From Candidatus Acetothermia bacterium (GTDB lineage: Bacteria; Bipolaricaulota; Bipolaricaulia; RBG-16-55-9; JANLFV01), in the NCBI GenBank assembly GCA_028275195.1, contig JAPWVC010000082.1, forward strand, positions 1 to 5,795: a stretch of 5,795 nucleotides of DNA. The letters run 5' to 3'. Each line of letters opens with the position of its first letter. The first letter of the stretch is position 1. A program made the position numbers and the translations under genes. This document shows positions 5,736 to 5,795 of this stretch, one piece after another. The notes below the pieces were generated by a model, which saw only the letters and a program-made list of their open reading frames with translations, was not told the origin of the DNA and did not search any database.

Positions 5736-5795
5736 TCTGCTGACCATCTTTGGCCGTGGTCTTCTCTCTCGGGATCGGGAGAGCCCGCGGCGGAG
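5650..5795 (+). CDS. Possible start of a small hydrophobic/membrane protein, cut by the right edge
   Basis: From the ATG at 5650 a frame stays open to the end of the window (48 codons): MRYWNYIIGTWLGYSTLV, then an aromatic-rich hydrophobic stretch with YSIYAYFSLLTIFGRGLL, then a charged turn SRDRESPRR. This resembles a transmembrane segment followed by a positively charged cytoplasmic end. AGGAG at 5632-5636 lies 13 bases upstream, a little far. The same frame is open back to 5485 (ATG also at 5506), but the part before 5650 is Gly/Cys/Arg-rich and looks non-coding. Local base composition becomes more AT-rich here than in the operon. No family recognised; it competes with the frame ending at 5735. 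Confidence 0.25.
   Translation, partial: MRYWNYIIGTWLGYSTLVHAYYSIYAYFSLLTIFGRGLLSRDRESPRR
5764..5783. repeat. Imperfect hairpin near the right edge
   Basis: CTCTCTCG-GGAT-CGGGAGAG forms an 8-bp stem (one T-G wobble) with a GGAT loop. It falls inside the open hydrophobic frame, just after its hydrophobic stretch. It is followed by CCCGCGGCGG, not by T residues. Significance unknown. Confidence 0.25.

Larger units (their letters stand above)
4991..5795. other. 805-base region without a recognisable intact gene
   Basis: No reading frame here matches a family I know. All forward frames are interrupted every 50-75 codons, although several stretches look protein-like in composition. I see no tRNA, rRNA, CRISPR array, clear terminal inverted repeats or T-tract terminator. 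The pieces that can be described are listed separately: a hairpin at 5047-5062, a short frame at 5044-5302, a broken frame at 5241-5735, an open hydrophobic frame from 5650 to the edge, and hairpins at 5338-5354 and 5764-5783. The 69-codon minus-strand frame at 5497-5706 overlaps the best plus-strand candidates and has nothing to recommend it. Confidence 0.6.

Noticed and set aside
1..5795. Frequent GATC tetramers throughout the window
   Set aside because: Explained by common G-ending codons followed by ATC (Ile) and by GAT-C junctions in the coding genes; no clustering suggests an origin or a regulatory site.

Overview
This 5.8 kb window is GC-rich and carries four plus-strand metabolic genes in a tight row (positions 1-4990). 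They are followed by about 800 bases without a gene I can name. Codon use in the four genes is uniform: GC-ending codons, with AGG common for arginine. That fits a GC-rich anaerobic bacterium of a deep-branching lineage such as Chloroflexota or a candidate phylum. The lineage is inference; there is no marker gene here to fix it.

Layout: (1) positions 1-1025, the C-terminal three quarters of an SsnA-family amidohydrolase, cut by the left edge. (2) 1027-2298, a threonine synthase-like fold-type II PLP enzyme with an N-terminal zinc ribbon. (3) 2325-3482, an M20-family metallo-deacylase/peptidase of the ArgE/DapE type with a complete set of metal ligands. (4) 3515-4990 (or from 3479), a second fold-type II PLP enzyme of about 491 residues with a long C-terminal extension. 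The gaps are 1 base, 26 bases, and either a 4-base overlap or 32 bases depending on the start, so the four are almost certainly one transcription unit. (5) 4991-5795 holds a GC-rich hairpin, a good ribosome-binding site in front of a short and probably frameshifted reading frame, protein-like stretches broken by stops, and a hydrophobic frame that runs off the right edge.

How the genes may work together: in E. coli and many anaerobes SsnA is encoded with YgeX (2,3-diaminopropionate ammonia-lyase, a PLP enzyme), YgeY (an M20 hydrolase), YgeW, HyuA, a selenium-dependent xanthine dehydrogenase homologue and YgfK, in a locus linked to anaerobic purine (uric acid) breakdown. This window has the same enzyme classes: SsnA, PLP lyase-type enzyme(s) and an M20 hydrolase. 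The YgeX position is taken by two different PLP enzymes, neither of which shows the YgeX active-site signature. The best reading is a variant of the SsnA/YgeX/YgeY module that removes ring-derived amide and amino groups from a purine- or hydantoin-derived intermediate. The actual substrates cannot be read from sequence.
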